Shown here: one piece after another, positions 34,555 through 44,600 of the stretch
How the letters are laid out: the number at the start of each line of letters is the position of its first letter
How positions within the stretch are numbered: position 1 is the stretch's first letter
NCBI GenBank assembly: GCA_902373545.1
Contig: CABKMZ010000001.1
Location: 50,816 to 114,815 of the forward strand
Reading direction: 5' to 3'
DNA length: 64,000 nucleotides
Source of the DNA: an uncultured Actinomyces sp.
GTDB taxonomy: Bacteria > Actinomycetota > Actinomycetes > Actinomycetales > Actinomycetaceae
Notes under the pieces: model-generated
Seen by the model: the letters and a program-made list of their open reading frames with translations, nothing else
The model's database searches: none
What the model was told of the DNA's origin: nothing
Translations under genes and position numbers: made by a program

Positions 34555-35502
34555 ATGACCATCACGAAGGCACACGCTCTCTTCGCACTCGCAGCAGCGG
34601 CCGCACTGCCCCTGGCCGCCTGCGCCGACCCGACCGCGTCCACCAATGGAACGACCGGCGGATCGAACGCGAGCGGAACCAGCTCAGCCACGGCCTCGTA
34701 CGACGTCTCGCAGATCCCCACTGTCGCCGAGATTGCCAACCTGGTCCCCGATGAGGTCAAGGCCCGAGACGTCCTGCGTAACGGCGCTTCCGCCGACTAC
34801 GCCCCCGCCGAGTTCCTGGGTGAAGACCTGCAGACCGCGCAGGGCTACGACGTGGACATCAACAGGGCGCTGGCCAAGGTCATGGGCCTCGGCGACGGCA
34901 CAACCACCCACGCCGAGTTCCCCACGATCATCCCCGCGCTCGGCACGAAGTTCGACGTCGGTATCTCCTCCTTCACGATCACCTCCGAGCGTGAGGCACA
35001 GACGAACCTGATCTCCTACGTCGAGGTCGGATCCGCCTACGGCGTCGCTGCGGGCAACCCGAAAAACTTCGACCCCACCAACCCGTGCGGCGCGACCATC
35101 GGCGTGCAGACCGGCACCGCGCAGGAGGAGTACGCGACCAAGCTGTCCGAGAAATGCGTGGCCGACGGTAAGGACACGATCACGATCATGCCGCACGAGC
35201 AGCAGACCGACATCACCACCAAGGTCACCGGCGGCCAGTACGACGCGACCCTGGCTGATTCCACGGTCATCGGCTACACGGCCACGCTCTCGGGCGGCAA
35301 GATCGAGCAGGTCGGCGATGTCGTGGAGTCCGCTCCGCAGGGTGTCGCCGTCAACAAGGATGATGCCCAGCTCACTGAGGCGGTCCAGAAGGCCATGCAG
35401 TACCTGATGGACAACGGCTACCTCGCCGACATCCTCGACACCTACGGCGCGAAGGAAGCCGCCCTGACGACGGCGGAACTCAACCCGGCGACCACCGACT
35501 GA
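34555..35502 (+). CDS. ABC importer substrate-binding lipoprotein 2 (family 3)
   Basis: 315 residues from the ATG at 34555 after GGAAGG. Lipobox PLAAC, Ser/Thr/Gly linker, then the same domain as lipoprotein 1 with most blocks shared (SYDVSQIPT, GYDVDINRALAKVMGLG, FDVGISSFTITSERE, PCGATIGVQTGTAQEEY, VVESAPQGVAVNKDD, MQYLMDNGYL). It is clearly a tandem duplicate. Differences cluster in the ligand-facing segments (YVEVGSAYGVAAGNP vs YLNVGSAWGVATGNP are nearly the same), so the ligands may be the same or related. The permease starts 7 bases after its stop. Confidence 0.93.
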   Translation: MTITKAHALFALAAAAALPLAACADPTASTNGTTGGSNASGTSSATASYDVSQIPTVAEIANLVPDEVKARDVLRNGASADYAPAEFLGEDLQTAQGYDVDINRALAKVMGLGDGTTTHAEFPTIIPALGTKFDVGISSFTITSEREAQTNLISYVEVGSAYGVAAGNPKNFDPTNPCGATIGVQTGTAQEEYATKLSEKCVADGKDTITIMPHEQQTDITTKVTGGQYDATLADSTVIGYTATLSGGKIEQVGDVVESAPQGVAVNKDDAQLTEAVQKAMQYLMDNGYLADILDTYGAKEAALTTAELNPATTD

Positions 35503-35509
35503 GGTTCTT

Positions 35510-36469
35510 ATGGAAAGCACGAAAGACGGCGTTGCTCTGATTAACGCCAAGCCCGTTCCCCGGCCGGGGAGGTGGGTCAGCGCAATCGTCGTTGCGATCC
35601 TCGCAGCGATGGCCATCCACGGCCTGGTCACGAATAAGAACTATCAGTGGGACGTCGTGGCCCAGTGGCTGTTCTCCCAATCCCTCATGCAGGGCGTGGC
35701 CTTCACGATCATCCTGACGGTCCTCGCAATGGTGATCGGCACTATCCTGGCGATCACGATGGCGATCATGCGTCAGTCGGTCAACCCGGTTCTGCGCTGG
35801 GTGGCCATGGCCTACATCTGGTTCTTCCGTGGCACGCCTATCTACACGCAGCTGATCTTCTGGTCGCTGCTGCCCACGCTCTACCCGCAGATGTCCTTCG
35901 GCGTACCGTTCCTCGGCTCGGTCTTCGGCTGGGAGGTCAGCTTCGACACGGCCACCTACTTCACGCCATTCTGGATGGCATTCCTGGGCCTGGGCCTGAA
36001 CGAGGGCGCCTACCTGGCGGAGATTATGCGTGCGGGTCTACTCAGCGTCTCGAAGGGACAGTGGGAAGCCGCGACCGCCCTGGGCATGCCGCGGGCGACG
36101 ATCTTCCGCAGGATCATCCTGCCCCAGGCGATGCGCGTCATCGTCCCGCCGATCGGCAACGAGACGATTTCGATGCTCAAGACCACGTCGCTGGTCTCGG
36201 CGATCCCCTTCACGCTTGAGCTGACGTTCATCGCGCGTCAGCGCGGCCAGGCGACGTTTGCCCCGGTACCTCTCCTGATCGCCGCGGCGATCTGGTACCT
36301 GGTGATCACGAGTCTGCTCATGTGGATCCAGTCGATCATCGAGAAGCACTTCGCGAAGGGCTTCGAGCGGCGCGATAACACGGGCGGGCAGACCGCCTCG
36401 GACGGCACGGCCTCGGATGAGGACGAAAAGATGAATGGCAAGCTCAAATTTGTGGATGTGACACCATGA
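35510..36469 (+). CDS. ABC importer permease, polar amino acid type
   Basis: 319 residues. Five or six membrane helices; the first near residues 20-40 ([18 protein letters not shown]), and the permease core begins [20 protein letters not shown]. The EAA loop that touches the ATPase is [20 protein letters not shown], followed by [14 protein letters not shown], both diagnostic of the HisM/GlnP family. A polar C-terminal tail ([17 protein letters not shown]) is unusual and probably disordered. GAGGTT precedes the ATG; its stop overlaps the ATPase start as ATGA. Confidence 0.93.
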   Translation: MESTKDGVALINAKPVPRPGRWVSAIVVAILAAMAIHGLVTNKNYQWDVVAQWLFSQSLMQGVAFTIILTVLAMVIGTILAITMAIMRQSVNPVLRWVAMAYIWFFRGTPIYTQLIFWSLLPTLYPQMSFGVPFLGSVFGWEVSFDTATYFTPFWMAFLGLGLNEGAYLAEIMRAGLLSVSKGQWEAATALGMPRATIFRRIILPQAMRVIVPPIGNETISMLKTTSLVSAIPFTLELTFIARQRGQATFAPVPLLIAAAIWYLVITSLLMWIQSIIEKHFAKGFERRDNTGGQTASDGTASDEDEKMNGKLKFVDVTP

Positions 36470-37263
36470 CGGGTACGGATCTGGAGACGGCAACTGGCGT
36501 GACGCCCATGGTGGCGGTGCGCGGAGTCCATAAGTTTTTCGGTGATCTGCACGTGCTGCGCGGCATCGATCTGGATATTGCTGCCGGTGAGGTATGCGTC
36601 ATCCTGGGTCCCTCGGGTTCGGGTAAGTCCACCCTGCTGCGCTGCCTGAACATGCTGGAGGACATCAGTGCGGGCCGCGTGTACGTCGATGGTCACCTGC
36701 TGGGCTACCGTGTGGACTCCAAGGGTGTCCTGCACGAGCGCCGTGACAGGGTGATTGCCGCGCAGCGCTCCCACATTGGCATGGTGTTCCAGCGTTTTAA
36801 TCTCTTCCCGCATATGACGGCGCTGGAGAACGTGATGGAGGCTCCGGTTCAGGTGCTCAAGCGTTCGAAGAGTCAGGCCCGGGCGCAGGCCCTGGAGTTG
36901 CTTGACCGGGTCGGTCTGGCGGATCGCGCGGACCATTACCCCGCAGAGCTGTCGGGTGGCCAGCAGCAGCGTGTGGCGATTGCCCGAGCGCTGGCGATGG
37001 ATCCGGAGATCATGCTCTTCGATGAGCCGACGTCTGCGCTCGACCCGGAGCTGGTGGGCGAGGTTCTCCAGGTCATGCAGGACCTGGCCGCGTCGGGCAT
37101 GACGATGGCCGTGGTGACCCACGAGATCGGTTTCGCCCGCGAGGTCGCCGATCAGGTGGTCTTCATGGACGGCGGCGTGATCGTCGAGGCGGGCGCTCCC
37201 GCCGACGTGATCGATAATCCGCAGGAGGAGCGCACCAAGGAGTTCTTCTCCAAGGTTCTCTGA
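36466..37263 (+). CDS. ABC importer ATP-binding protein, polar amino acid type
   Basis: 265 residues. Walker A GPSGSGKS at 48-55, Q-loop [18 protein letters not shown], signature [15 protein letters not shown], Walker [15 protein letters not shown] and switch His in [14 protein letters not shown]. This is the GlnQ/HisP class that pairs with family 3 binding proteins. It ends the operon; a hairpin follows 12 bases later. Confidence 0.95.
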   Translation: MTGTDLETATGVTPMVAVRGVHKFFGDLHVLRGIDLDIAAGEVCVILGPSGSGKSTLLRCLNMLEDISAGRVYVDGHLLGYRVDSKGVLHERRDRVIAAQRSHIGMVFQRFNLFPHMTALENVMEAPVQVLKRSKSQARAQALELLDRVGLADRADHYPAELSGGQQQRVAIARALAMDPEIMLFDEPTSALDPELVGEVLQVMQDLAASGMTMAVVTHEIGFAREVADQVVFMDGGVIVEAGAPADVIDNPQEERTKEFFSKVL

Positions 37264-37274
37264 GCCAATGGACG

Positions 37275-37307
37275 AGGCCGGGGCTGGTTTGTCCAGTCCC
37301 GGCCTTT
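37275..37307 (+). terminator. Rho-independent terminator of the ABC importer operon
   Basis: Twelve-base arms GGCCGGGGCTGG / CCAGTCCCGGCC (one G-T pair), loop TTTGT, then TTTGT. Confidence 0.8.
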
Positions 37308-37399
37308 GTCGTGGGCGCGCTCGGGCGTCGCCCAGTGCGAGCAGGTGATGGGGATCGCGCGCGGTGAGGGGCGCGTGACGGCTCGCGTGGATGACGGGC

Positions 37400-39013
37400 T
37401 CAGGTCAGGGTGACGAGGTCGAGGTAGCTCTCGTCCCACAGGTCCTCGTCGGCGTCGGGTAGAAGGAGGACGCGCTGGGGGTTGAGGGCTGTGACGGCGC
37501 CGGGGTCGTGGGTGACGAGGATGACGGCGCCCTCGTAGTCGCGCAGGGCGGCGAGGATTTCTTCACGTGAGGCGGGGTCGAGGTTGTTGGTGGGCTCGTC
37601 GAGCAGGAGGACGTTGGCGCCGGAGACGACGAGCGTGGCCAGGGCGAGTCGGGTCTTTTCGCCGCCGGAGAGCACGGAGACGGGTTTTTCGACGTCGTCG
37701 CCTTGGAAGAGGAATTGGCCGAGGATGTTGCGCACGTGCGTGTCGTCGAGGGTGGGGGCGGCCTCGGCCATGTTTTCGCGGATGGTGCGCGTTTCGTCCA
37801 GGGTTTCGTGTTCCTGGGCGTAGTAGCCGAGTTTGAGCCCGTGTCCGGGCACGACGCGTCCCGAGTCGGGTTCTTCGATGCCGGACAGGAGGCGCAGCAG
37901 CGTCGTCTTGCCCGCGCCGTTGAGGCCCAGGACGACGACTTTGGAGCCGCGGTCGATGGCCAGGTCGACGCCAGTAAAGACTTCAAGCGAGCCGTAGGAC
38001 TTGGATAGTCCCTCGGCGGTGAGCGGCACGCGCCCGGAGGGGGCGGGGTCGGGGAAGCGCAGGCGCGCGACCTTTTCCTGGACGATCTCGGCGCCGGCTT
38101 GGGCGAAGAGTTCTTCGGCGCGGCGCAGCATCTGCTGGGCGGCGACGGCCTTGGTCGCCTTGGCCCTCATCTTCTCGCCCTGGGCCTTGAGGTGCTCGGC
38201 TTTCTTGAGGGCATTGGCGCGTTCTTTGCGCCGACGCCTCTCGTCTTCCTCGCGCTGCTTGAGGTAGGCGGCCCACCCCAGGTGGTAGATGTCGACGTGG
38301 GCGCGGTTGGCGTCGAGGTAGAAGACCTGGTTGACGGTGTCGCCCAGGAGCTTGACGTCGTGGGAGATGATCATGACGCCGCCGGGGAAGGTTTTAATCC
38401 AGTCGCGCAGCCACACGATCGAGTCGTGGTCGAGGTGGTTGGTGGGCTCGTCGAGCAGGAGCACGTCGGCGTCGGAGAAGAGGACGCGGGCGAGCTCGAC
38501 GCGGCGACGCTGGCCGCCCGAGAGCGTGTCGAGCGTCTGGTCGAGGACGCGGTCTTCGAGGCCTAGGGAGTGGGCGATCTGGGCGGCCTCGGCGTTGGCG
38601 GCCCATCCGCCAGAGTTGGTGAACTGCTGGTCGAGCTTGACGTAGCGTTCCATGGCCCGCTGCTGGCGGGCGCCTTCGGTCGTGGACATCTCGTGCTCGG
38701 CCTTGCGGATGCGCGCGATGATCGAGTCGATGCCGCGCACGGAGATGATGCGGTCGCGGGCCAACATGTGCGGGTCGCCGACGTGGGTGTCCTGCGCGAG
38801 GTAGCCGACGGTGCCGTTGGAGCTGATGGTTCCGGTGTGCTCGGCCGCTCCCCCGCGGTCGGCTTCGCCGGCGAGGAGACGCATGGTCGTGGTCTTGCCG
38901 GCGCCGTTGCGTCCGACGAGGCCGATGCACATGCCTTTGTCGATGCGGAAGGTCGCGTGGTTGACGAGTTCGCGGGCGCCGATTCGCAGCGAGAAGTCCT
39001 GGACGTTAATCAC
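37400..39013 (-). CDS. ABC-F family ATPase (ribosome-associated type)
   Basis: 537 residues with two ABC domains and no membrane segment. First domain: Walker A GRNGAGKTTTMRLL, signature LSGGQRRRVELARVLF, Walker B VLLLDEPTNHLD. Second: GLNGAGKTTLLRLL, LSGGEKTRLALATLV, VLLLDEPTNNLD. Between them lies a basic coiled linker (KERANALKKAEHLKAQGEKM), which reaches the ribosome peptidyl-transferase region in ABC-F proteins. Could be a translation factor or an antibiotic-protection protein; sequence alone does not decide. GTG start at 39013 with a -10 box 6 bases upstream. Confidence 0.92.
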   Translation of the reverse strand: MINVQDFSLRIGARELVNHATFRIDKGMCIGLVGRNGAGKTTTMRLLAGEADRGGAAEHTGTISSNGTVGYLAQDTHVGDPHMLARDRIISVRGIDSIIARIRKAEHEMSTTEGARQQRAMERYVKLDQQFTNSGGWAANAEAAQIAHSLGLEDRVLDQTLDTLSGGQRRRVELARVLFSDADVLLLDEPTNHLDHDSIVWLRDWIKTFPGGVMIISHDVKLLGDTVNQVFYLDANRAHVDIYHLGWAAYLKQREEDERRRRKERANALKKAEHLKAQGEKMRAKATKAVAAQQMLRRAEELFAQAGAEIVQEKVARLRFPDPAPSGRVPLTAEGLSKSYGSLEVFTGVDLAIDRGSKVVVLGLNGAGKTTLLRLLSGIEEPDSGRVVPGHGLKLGYYAQEHETLDETRTIRENMAEAAPTLDDTHVRNILGQFLFQGDDVEKPVSVLSGGEKTRLALATLVVSGANVLLLDEPTNNLDPASREEILAALRDYEGAVILVTHDPGAVTALNPQRVLLLPDADEDLWDESYLDLVTLT

Positions 39014-39019
39014 GCTCCA

Positions 39020-39025
39020 AGAGTA
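39020..39025 (-). promoter_or_regulatory. -10 box TACTCT of leaderless ABC-F gene
   Basis: TACTCT is 6 bases before the GTG at 39013, with no separate ribosome binding site. Confidence 0.5.
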
Positions 39026-39093
39026 GAGGGAGGGATCGTTGTGGGCGAATCAACCCGGCCGATGACCCATCCTGTTGGCCCACCTTGCAGCAA

Positions 39094-39122
39094 TTGCGGG
39101 CACAATGGGTGGTGCATATAAC
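39094..39122 (+). promoter_or_regulatory. Candidate promoter of the queuosine salvage pair
   Basis: TTGCGG and TATAAC are 17 bases apart, and lie 33 bases before the transporter ATG; GAGGA is the ribosome binding site. Confidence 0.45.
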
Positions 39123-39154
39123 CATTCCATCTCGGTATTGTGAGGATTGTACCC

Positions 39155-41166
<2,012 letters not shown>

Positions 41167-41181
41167 GTACAAGGAGTATCG

Positions 41182-42078
41182 ATGAGCTTCAACGACAACA
41201 TTCACCTGGATCCTTCGCGCGTGCGCACCTCTGGCGCAGGCCGCAAGATCGTGGGTGCCGGCGGCGGCTCGTTCCTGGGTATCCTACTAATCCTGGGCTT
41301 CTCGTATCTCACCGGCATTGACCTGACGAGCCTGATCTCGTCCTCGGCCCCCTCCACGTCCTCGTCCTCGTCGTCGGTGGACGTCTCGACGTGCCAGACT
41401 GGCGCGGACGCGAACGAGCGCGTCGAGTGCCGCATGGTCGCCACCGCACAGTCGCTGGATGAGGTGTGGAAGACCCAGCTCGCCGATCAGGGCACAGGCG
41501 TTGCCTACAAGCTTCCCGATTTCCAGATCTTCTCGGACAGTGTGTCAACCGCGTGCGGATCGGCGACCAGCGCCGTTGGCCCCTTCTACTGCCCGGGCGA
41601 TTCGACCGTCTACCTCGACCTCGGTTTCTTCAACGACATGGTGACGCAGTACGGCGCATCCGATTCGGTGCTCGCCCAGGAATACGTGGTCGCCCACGAG
41701 TGGGGCCACCACATCCAGAACCTGCAGGGCGTGTTCCGTACCTACAACACGCGCGAGACCGGCTCTCAGGGCGCTGGCGTGCGTTCGGAGCTTCAGGCCG
41801 ACTGCTACGCGGGCGTGTGGATGCACTGGGCCTCGACCACCCCCGATCCGACGACGGGCACGCCCTACCTCCAGACCCCGACGGCTGACCAGATCATGGG
41901 CGCGCTGCAGACGGCCGAGGCGATTGGCGATGACCGTCTCCAGTCGAAGTACCAGGGGACGACCAACCCCGAATCCTGGACGCACGGCAGCGCGCAGCAG
42001 CGCGCGACGTGGCTGCAGAAGGGTTTGGACTCCGGCGACATTGCGACGTGCGACACCTGGAGTACCCCTCACGTATGA
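41182..42078 (+). CDS. YpfJ-type neutral zinc metallopeptidase, membrane anchored
   Basis: 298 residues. N-terminal cytoplasmic part RTSGAGRKIVGAGGG, a membrane segment at about 30-46, a Ser-rich linker (about 53-66), then an extracellular domain. The zinc motif HEWGHH is at 172-177 and the third ligand is the Glu of SELQADCYAG. Cys pairs (CQTG...VECR, TACG...FYCPGD) can form disulphides. Substrates of this family are unknown. AAGGAG precedes the ATG. Confidence 0.9.
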   Translation: MSFNDNIHLDPSRVRTSGAGRKIVGAGGGSFLGILLILGFSYLTGIDLTSLISSSAPSTSSSSSSVDVSTCQTGADANERVECRMVATAQSLDEVWKTQLADQGTGVAYKLPDFQIFSDSVSTACGSATSAVGPFYCPGDSTVYLDLGFFNDMVTQYGASDSVLAQEYVVAHEWGHHIQNLQGVFRTYNTRETGSQGAGVRSELQADCYAGVWMHWASTTPDPTTGTPYLQTPTADQIMGALQTAEAIGDDRLQSKYQGTTNPESWTHGSAQQRATWLQKGLDSGDIATCDTWSTPHV

Positions 42079-42130
42079 GTGGGATTGTGTCCCTCGGTAC
42101 ACTAGTCGAGGCCGATGACAGGAGGTTGCC

Positions 42131-43816
42131 ATGACACGTAGCATCACCGACCAGGCACACGACTTCTACGACGCAGTGCCCTACGAGGTGCCCACGCCGG
42201 ACACCTCGCTGTACGCACTCCTCGACACCGCCGCCCGCCTCTACCCCGATCGCGTCGCCCTGGACTACTTCGGGGCAACCACCACCTACGCGCAGGTGCG
42301 CGATCAGGTGCTGCGCGCCGCGCGCGTCTTGCACGAGGCCGGGGTTGGGCCCGGGGACACGGTGGCCATTTCGCTGCCGAACTGCCCGCAGGCTTTCGTT
42401 GCCTTTTACGCGTGCATGCGCATCGGCGCGGTGGCCGCCCAGCACAACCCGCTGGCCCCGGCCGCGGAGGTTGCGGGTCAGCTGGAGCGCCACGGCGGGC
42501 GCGTGGCGATCGTGTGGGAAAAGTGCGTGGATGCTTTCCCCTTTGACCGTCTCGACACGGTCTTCACGGTGGACATCTCCCGCACCATGCCCGCCTCCCA
42601 GCGTTTCTTGCTCAGCCTGCCCGCCCCGCGCGCACGCGACATGCGCGCCCAGCTGCGCGGCCCCGTGCCCGCGGGCGCCGTCTCCTGGGACCGGGCCACG
42701 GCCTCGGCCCGCGCCATCGACGCCGAGCACCCGCAGCCCTCCCCCGACGACCGCGCCGTCATCTTGCACACCTCGGGCACTAACGGCGTTCCCAAGTCAG
42801 CGCCGCTGACCCACCGCAACATCGGCGTCAACGTCAACCAGTGCTTGTTCTGGGTGTGGAAGCTGCACGAGGGTGCCGAGACCTTCTTCTCGCTCCTGCC
42901 CTACTTCCACGCCTTCGGCCTGACATTCTTCCTGTGCGCGGCCGTGCGCAAGGCTGCCACCCAGGTGCTGCTGCCCAAGTTCGATGCGCAGATGGCCCTC
43001 GACGCGCACGCGCGCCGACCCGTGACCTTCTTCGTGGGTGTCCCGCCCATGTTCGAGCGCATCTTGGCGCGCGCAAAAAAGACAGGTGCGGATCTGTCGT
43101 CGATCCGATACTCGGTCGCCGGCGCGATGCCGCTGTCGACCACACTGGCCGCCAACTGGGAGGCCACCACGGGCGGCCTCATCGTCGAGGGCTACGGCCT
43201 ATCCGAAACCGCGCCCGTCCTGACGGGCGCTCCCCTGTCCGCCAAGCGCCGCCACGGCGTGCTCGGCGTCCCCTTCCCCTCCACGCAGCTGCGACTCGTC
43301 TCCCTGGAGGACGACACGCAGGACGTCGAGGACGGCCAGCCCGGCGAGATCATCGTGCGCGGGCCACAGGTCTTCGGCGGGTACCTCAACGCGCCCGAGG
43401 AAACCGCGCGCGTCTTCACCTCCGAGGGCTGGTTCAAGACCGGCGACATCGGCGTTAACCGCGATGGGTTCATCTCGATGGCCGATCGGAAGAAGGAGCT
43501 GATCCTGTCGGGCGGCTTCAACGTGTATCCCTCCCAGGTCGAGGAGGCGATCCGCTCCCTGCCCGGCGTCGCGGATGTCGCCGTCGTGGGCGTGCCTGTG
43601 GCTGATGCCACCGAAGAGGTCACCGCTGCGATCATCCTGGAAGAGGGGGCCCAGCGCCTCACCCTGGAGCAGGTGCGCAACTGGGCCGAAAAGTCCATCG
43701 CCCACTACGCCCTGCCCCGCCAGATCGTGTTCATCGCCGAGCTACCCCGCAACCAGATGGGCAAGATCCTGCGCCGCAAGGTCGCCCAGGTCGTGCGCGA
43801 GAAGCTCGGGCGCTGA
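42131..43816 (+). CDS. Fatty-acid--CoA ligase (AMP-forming)
   Basis: 561 residues of the ANL superfamily. Motifs: ILHTSGTNGVPKSAPLTHRN (P-loop), VEGYGLSETAPVL (A5), FKTGDIGVNRDGFISMADRKKEL (A7-A8 hinge region), and the catalytic Lys in NQMGKILRRK near the C-terminus. Activates long- or medium-chain fatty acids via acyl-AMP to acyl-CoA. AGGAGG lies 6 bases before the ATG, with TACACT as a possible -10 about 36 bases upstream. The exact chain preference is unknown. Confidence 0.93.
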   Translation: MTRSITDQAHDFYDAVPYEVPTPDTSLYALLDTAARLYPDRVALDYFGATTTYAQVRDQVLRAARVLHEAGVGPGDTVAISLPNCPQAFVAFYACMRIGAVAAQHNPLAPAAEVAGQLERHGGRVAIVWEKCVDAFPFDRLDTVFTVDISRTMPASQRFLLSLPAPRARDMRAQLRGPVPAGAVSWDRATASARAIDAEHPQPSPDDRAVILHTSGTNGVPKSAPLTHRNIGVNVNQCLFWVWKLHEGAETFFSLLPYFHAFGLTFFLCAAVRKAATQVLLPKFDAQMALDAHARRPVTFFVGVPPMFERILARAKKTGADLSSIRYSVAGAMPLSTTLAANWEATTGGLIVEGYGLSETAPVLTGAPLSAKRRHGVLGVPFPSTQLRLVSLEDDTQDVEDGQPGEIIVRGPQVFGGYLNAPEETARVFTSEGWFKTGDIGVNRDGFISMADRKKELILSGGFNVYPSQVEEAIRSLPGVADVAVVGVPVADATEEVTAAIILEEGAQRLTLEQVRNWAEKSIAHYALPRQIVFIAELPRNQMGKILRRKVAQVVREKLGR

Positions 43817-43823
43817 GTGAGCG

Positions 43824-44600
43824 TCAACGGCCCAAACGCCTCGTCAGTTCGTCGACCGCTGCCTTCGTCTGGTTAATCGCCTCACTGAGAGGAATTCGTA
43901 ACCGCAGGCGTTCACGCTGCGTGGTTGCGTGCCGCTTCCACTGGGCACGCAGTTGATCCTGCCTGCTCTGGCACTCAAGCAAGCGCTCAATCAACTCCAC
44001 CACATCCGAGCTCCGACACACAACCGGATCCGGATAGAAGCCAACAAGACGAGCAATACGAGCCAAGCGGATTCGCGCCATGATGTCCTCGGTCAGGTGA
44101 GTCAGCGAGCGCTGATCAAGAGCATCGAAAGCCAGCGCGGACAGGAACGCCTTCCCGTGCTCCGTGCGCCGCCACAAAGCGATGCTGCTGTCCACTTCCA
44201 TGCTGTCGACGTTCAACCCCGTCGCGCGCTTTCGGCGCGACGTCAGAGCTGCCGACAGACAGACGTCGCCGCGGGTGTTCTCCTGGATCAGGAGTGATGG
44301 ATGCGGAAAACAGCCGTGCACAAGAGCGGCAGTCGACTCGAATGCGCGCGTCTTGCCGAGGGAGGCCCGCACGAACAACACCGCATCGATACGACGATCC
44401 ATCGCAGCTGTCGCGGGGATACGAGTTGTGCTCTCCTGCGCGACTCCCAGGAGAGTCAGCCCCTCGATCTTGCGCAGACCCTCGCGCTGCGTGCGTGTCA
44501 GGTCCGCCTCACGCAGCAGCACATGTGTGGGAATCGTGCGCTCGAAGCGACGTACGCAGGGTGGCAGGGCTAGTGTCGATGCCCAGTCGATGGAGCTCAC
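43824..44600 (-). CDS. DUF4391 protein, partner of the helicase
   Basis: 258 residues. Recognisable DUF4391 layout: IRIPLSEAINQTKAAVDELT-like C-terminal helix, TRTQREGLRKIEGLTLLGV near the N-terminus, RRIDAVLFVRASLGKTR in the middle. In other genomes DUF4391 genes occur immediately beside a large SNF2-type helicase and type III-like methylase/restriction genes, and the family is treated as defence-associated with no known activity. Here only the helicase is present. Its ATG overlaps the helicase stop as ATGA. Confidence 0.78.
   Translation of the reverse strand: MSSIDWASTLALPPCVRRFERTIPTHVLLREADLTRTQREGLRKIEGLTLLGVAQESTTRIPATAAMDRRIDAVLFVRASLGKTRAFESTAALVHGCFPHPSLLIQENTRGDVCLSAALTSRRKRATGLNVDSMEVDSSIALWRRTEHGKAFLSALAFDALDQRSLTHLTEDIMARIRLARIARLVGFYPDPVVCRSSDVVELIERLLECQSRQDQLRAQWKRHATTQRERLRLRIPLSEAINQTKAAVDELTRRLGR

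Noticed and set aside
39040-39150. preQ1 riboswitch before the queuosine transporter
   Set aside because: I cannot find the characteristic hairpin plus A-rich tail; a plain promoter explains the region.
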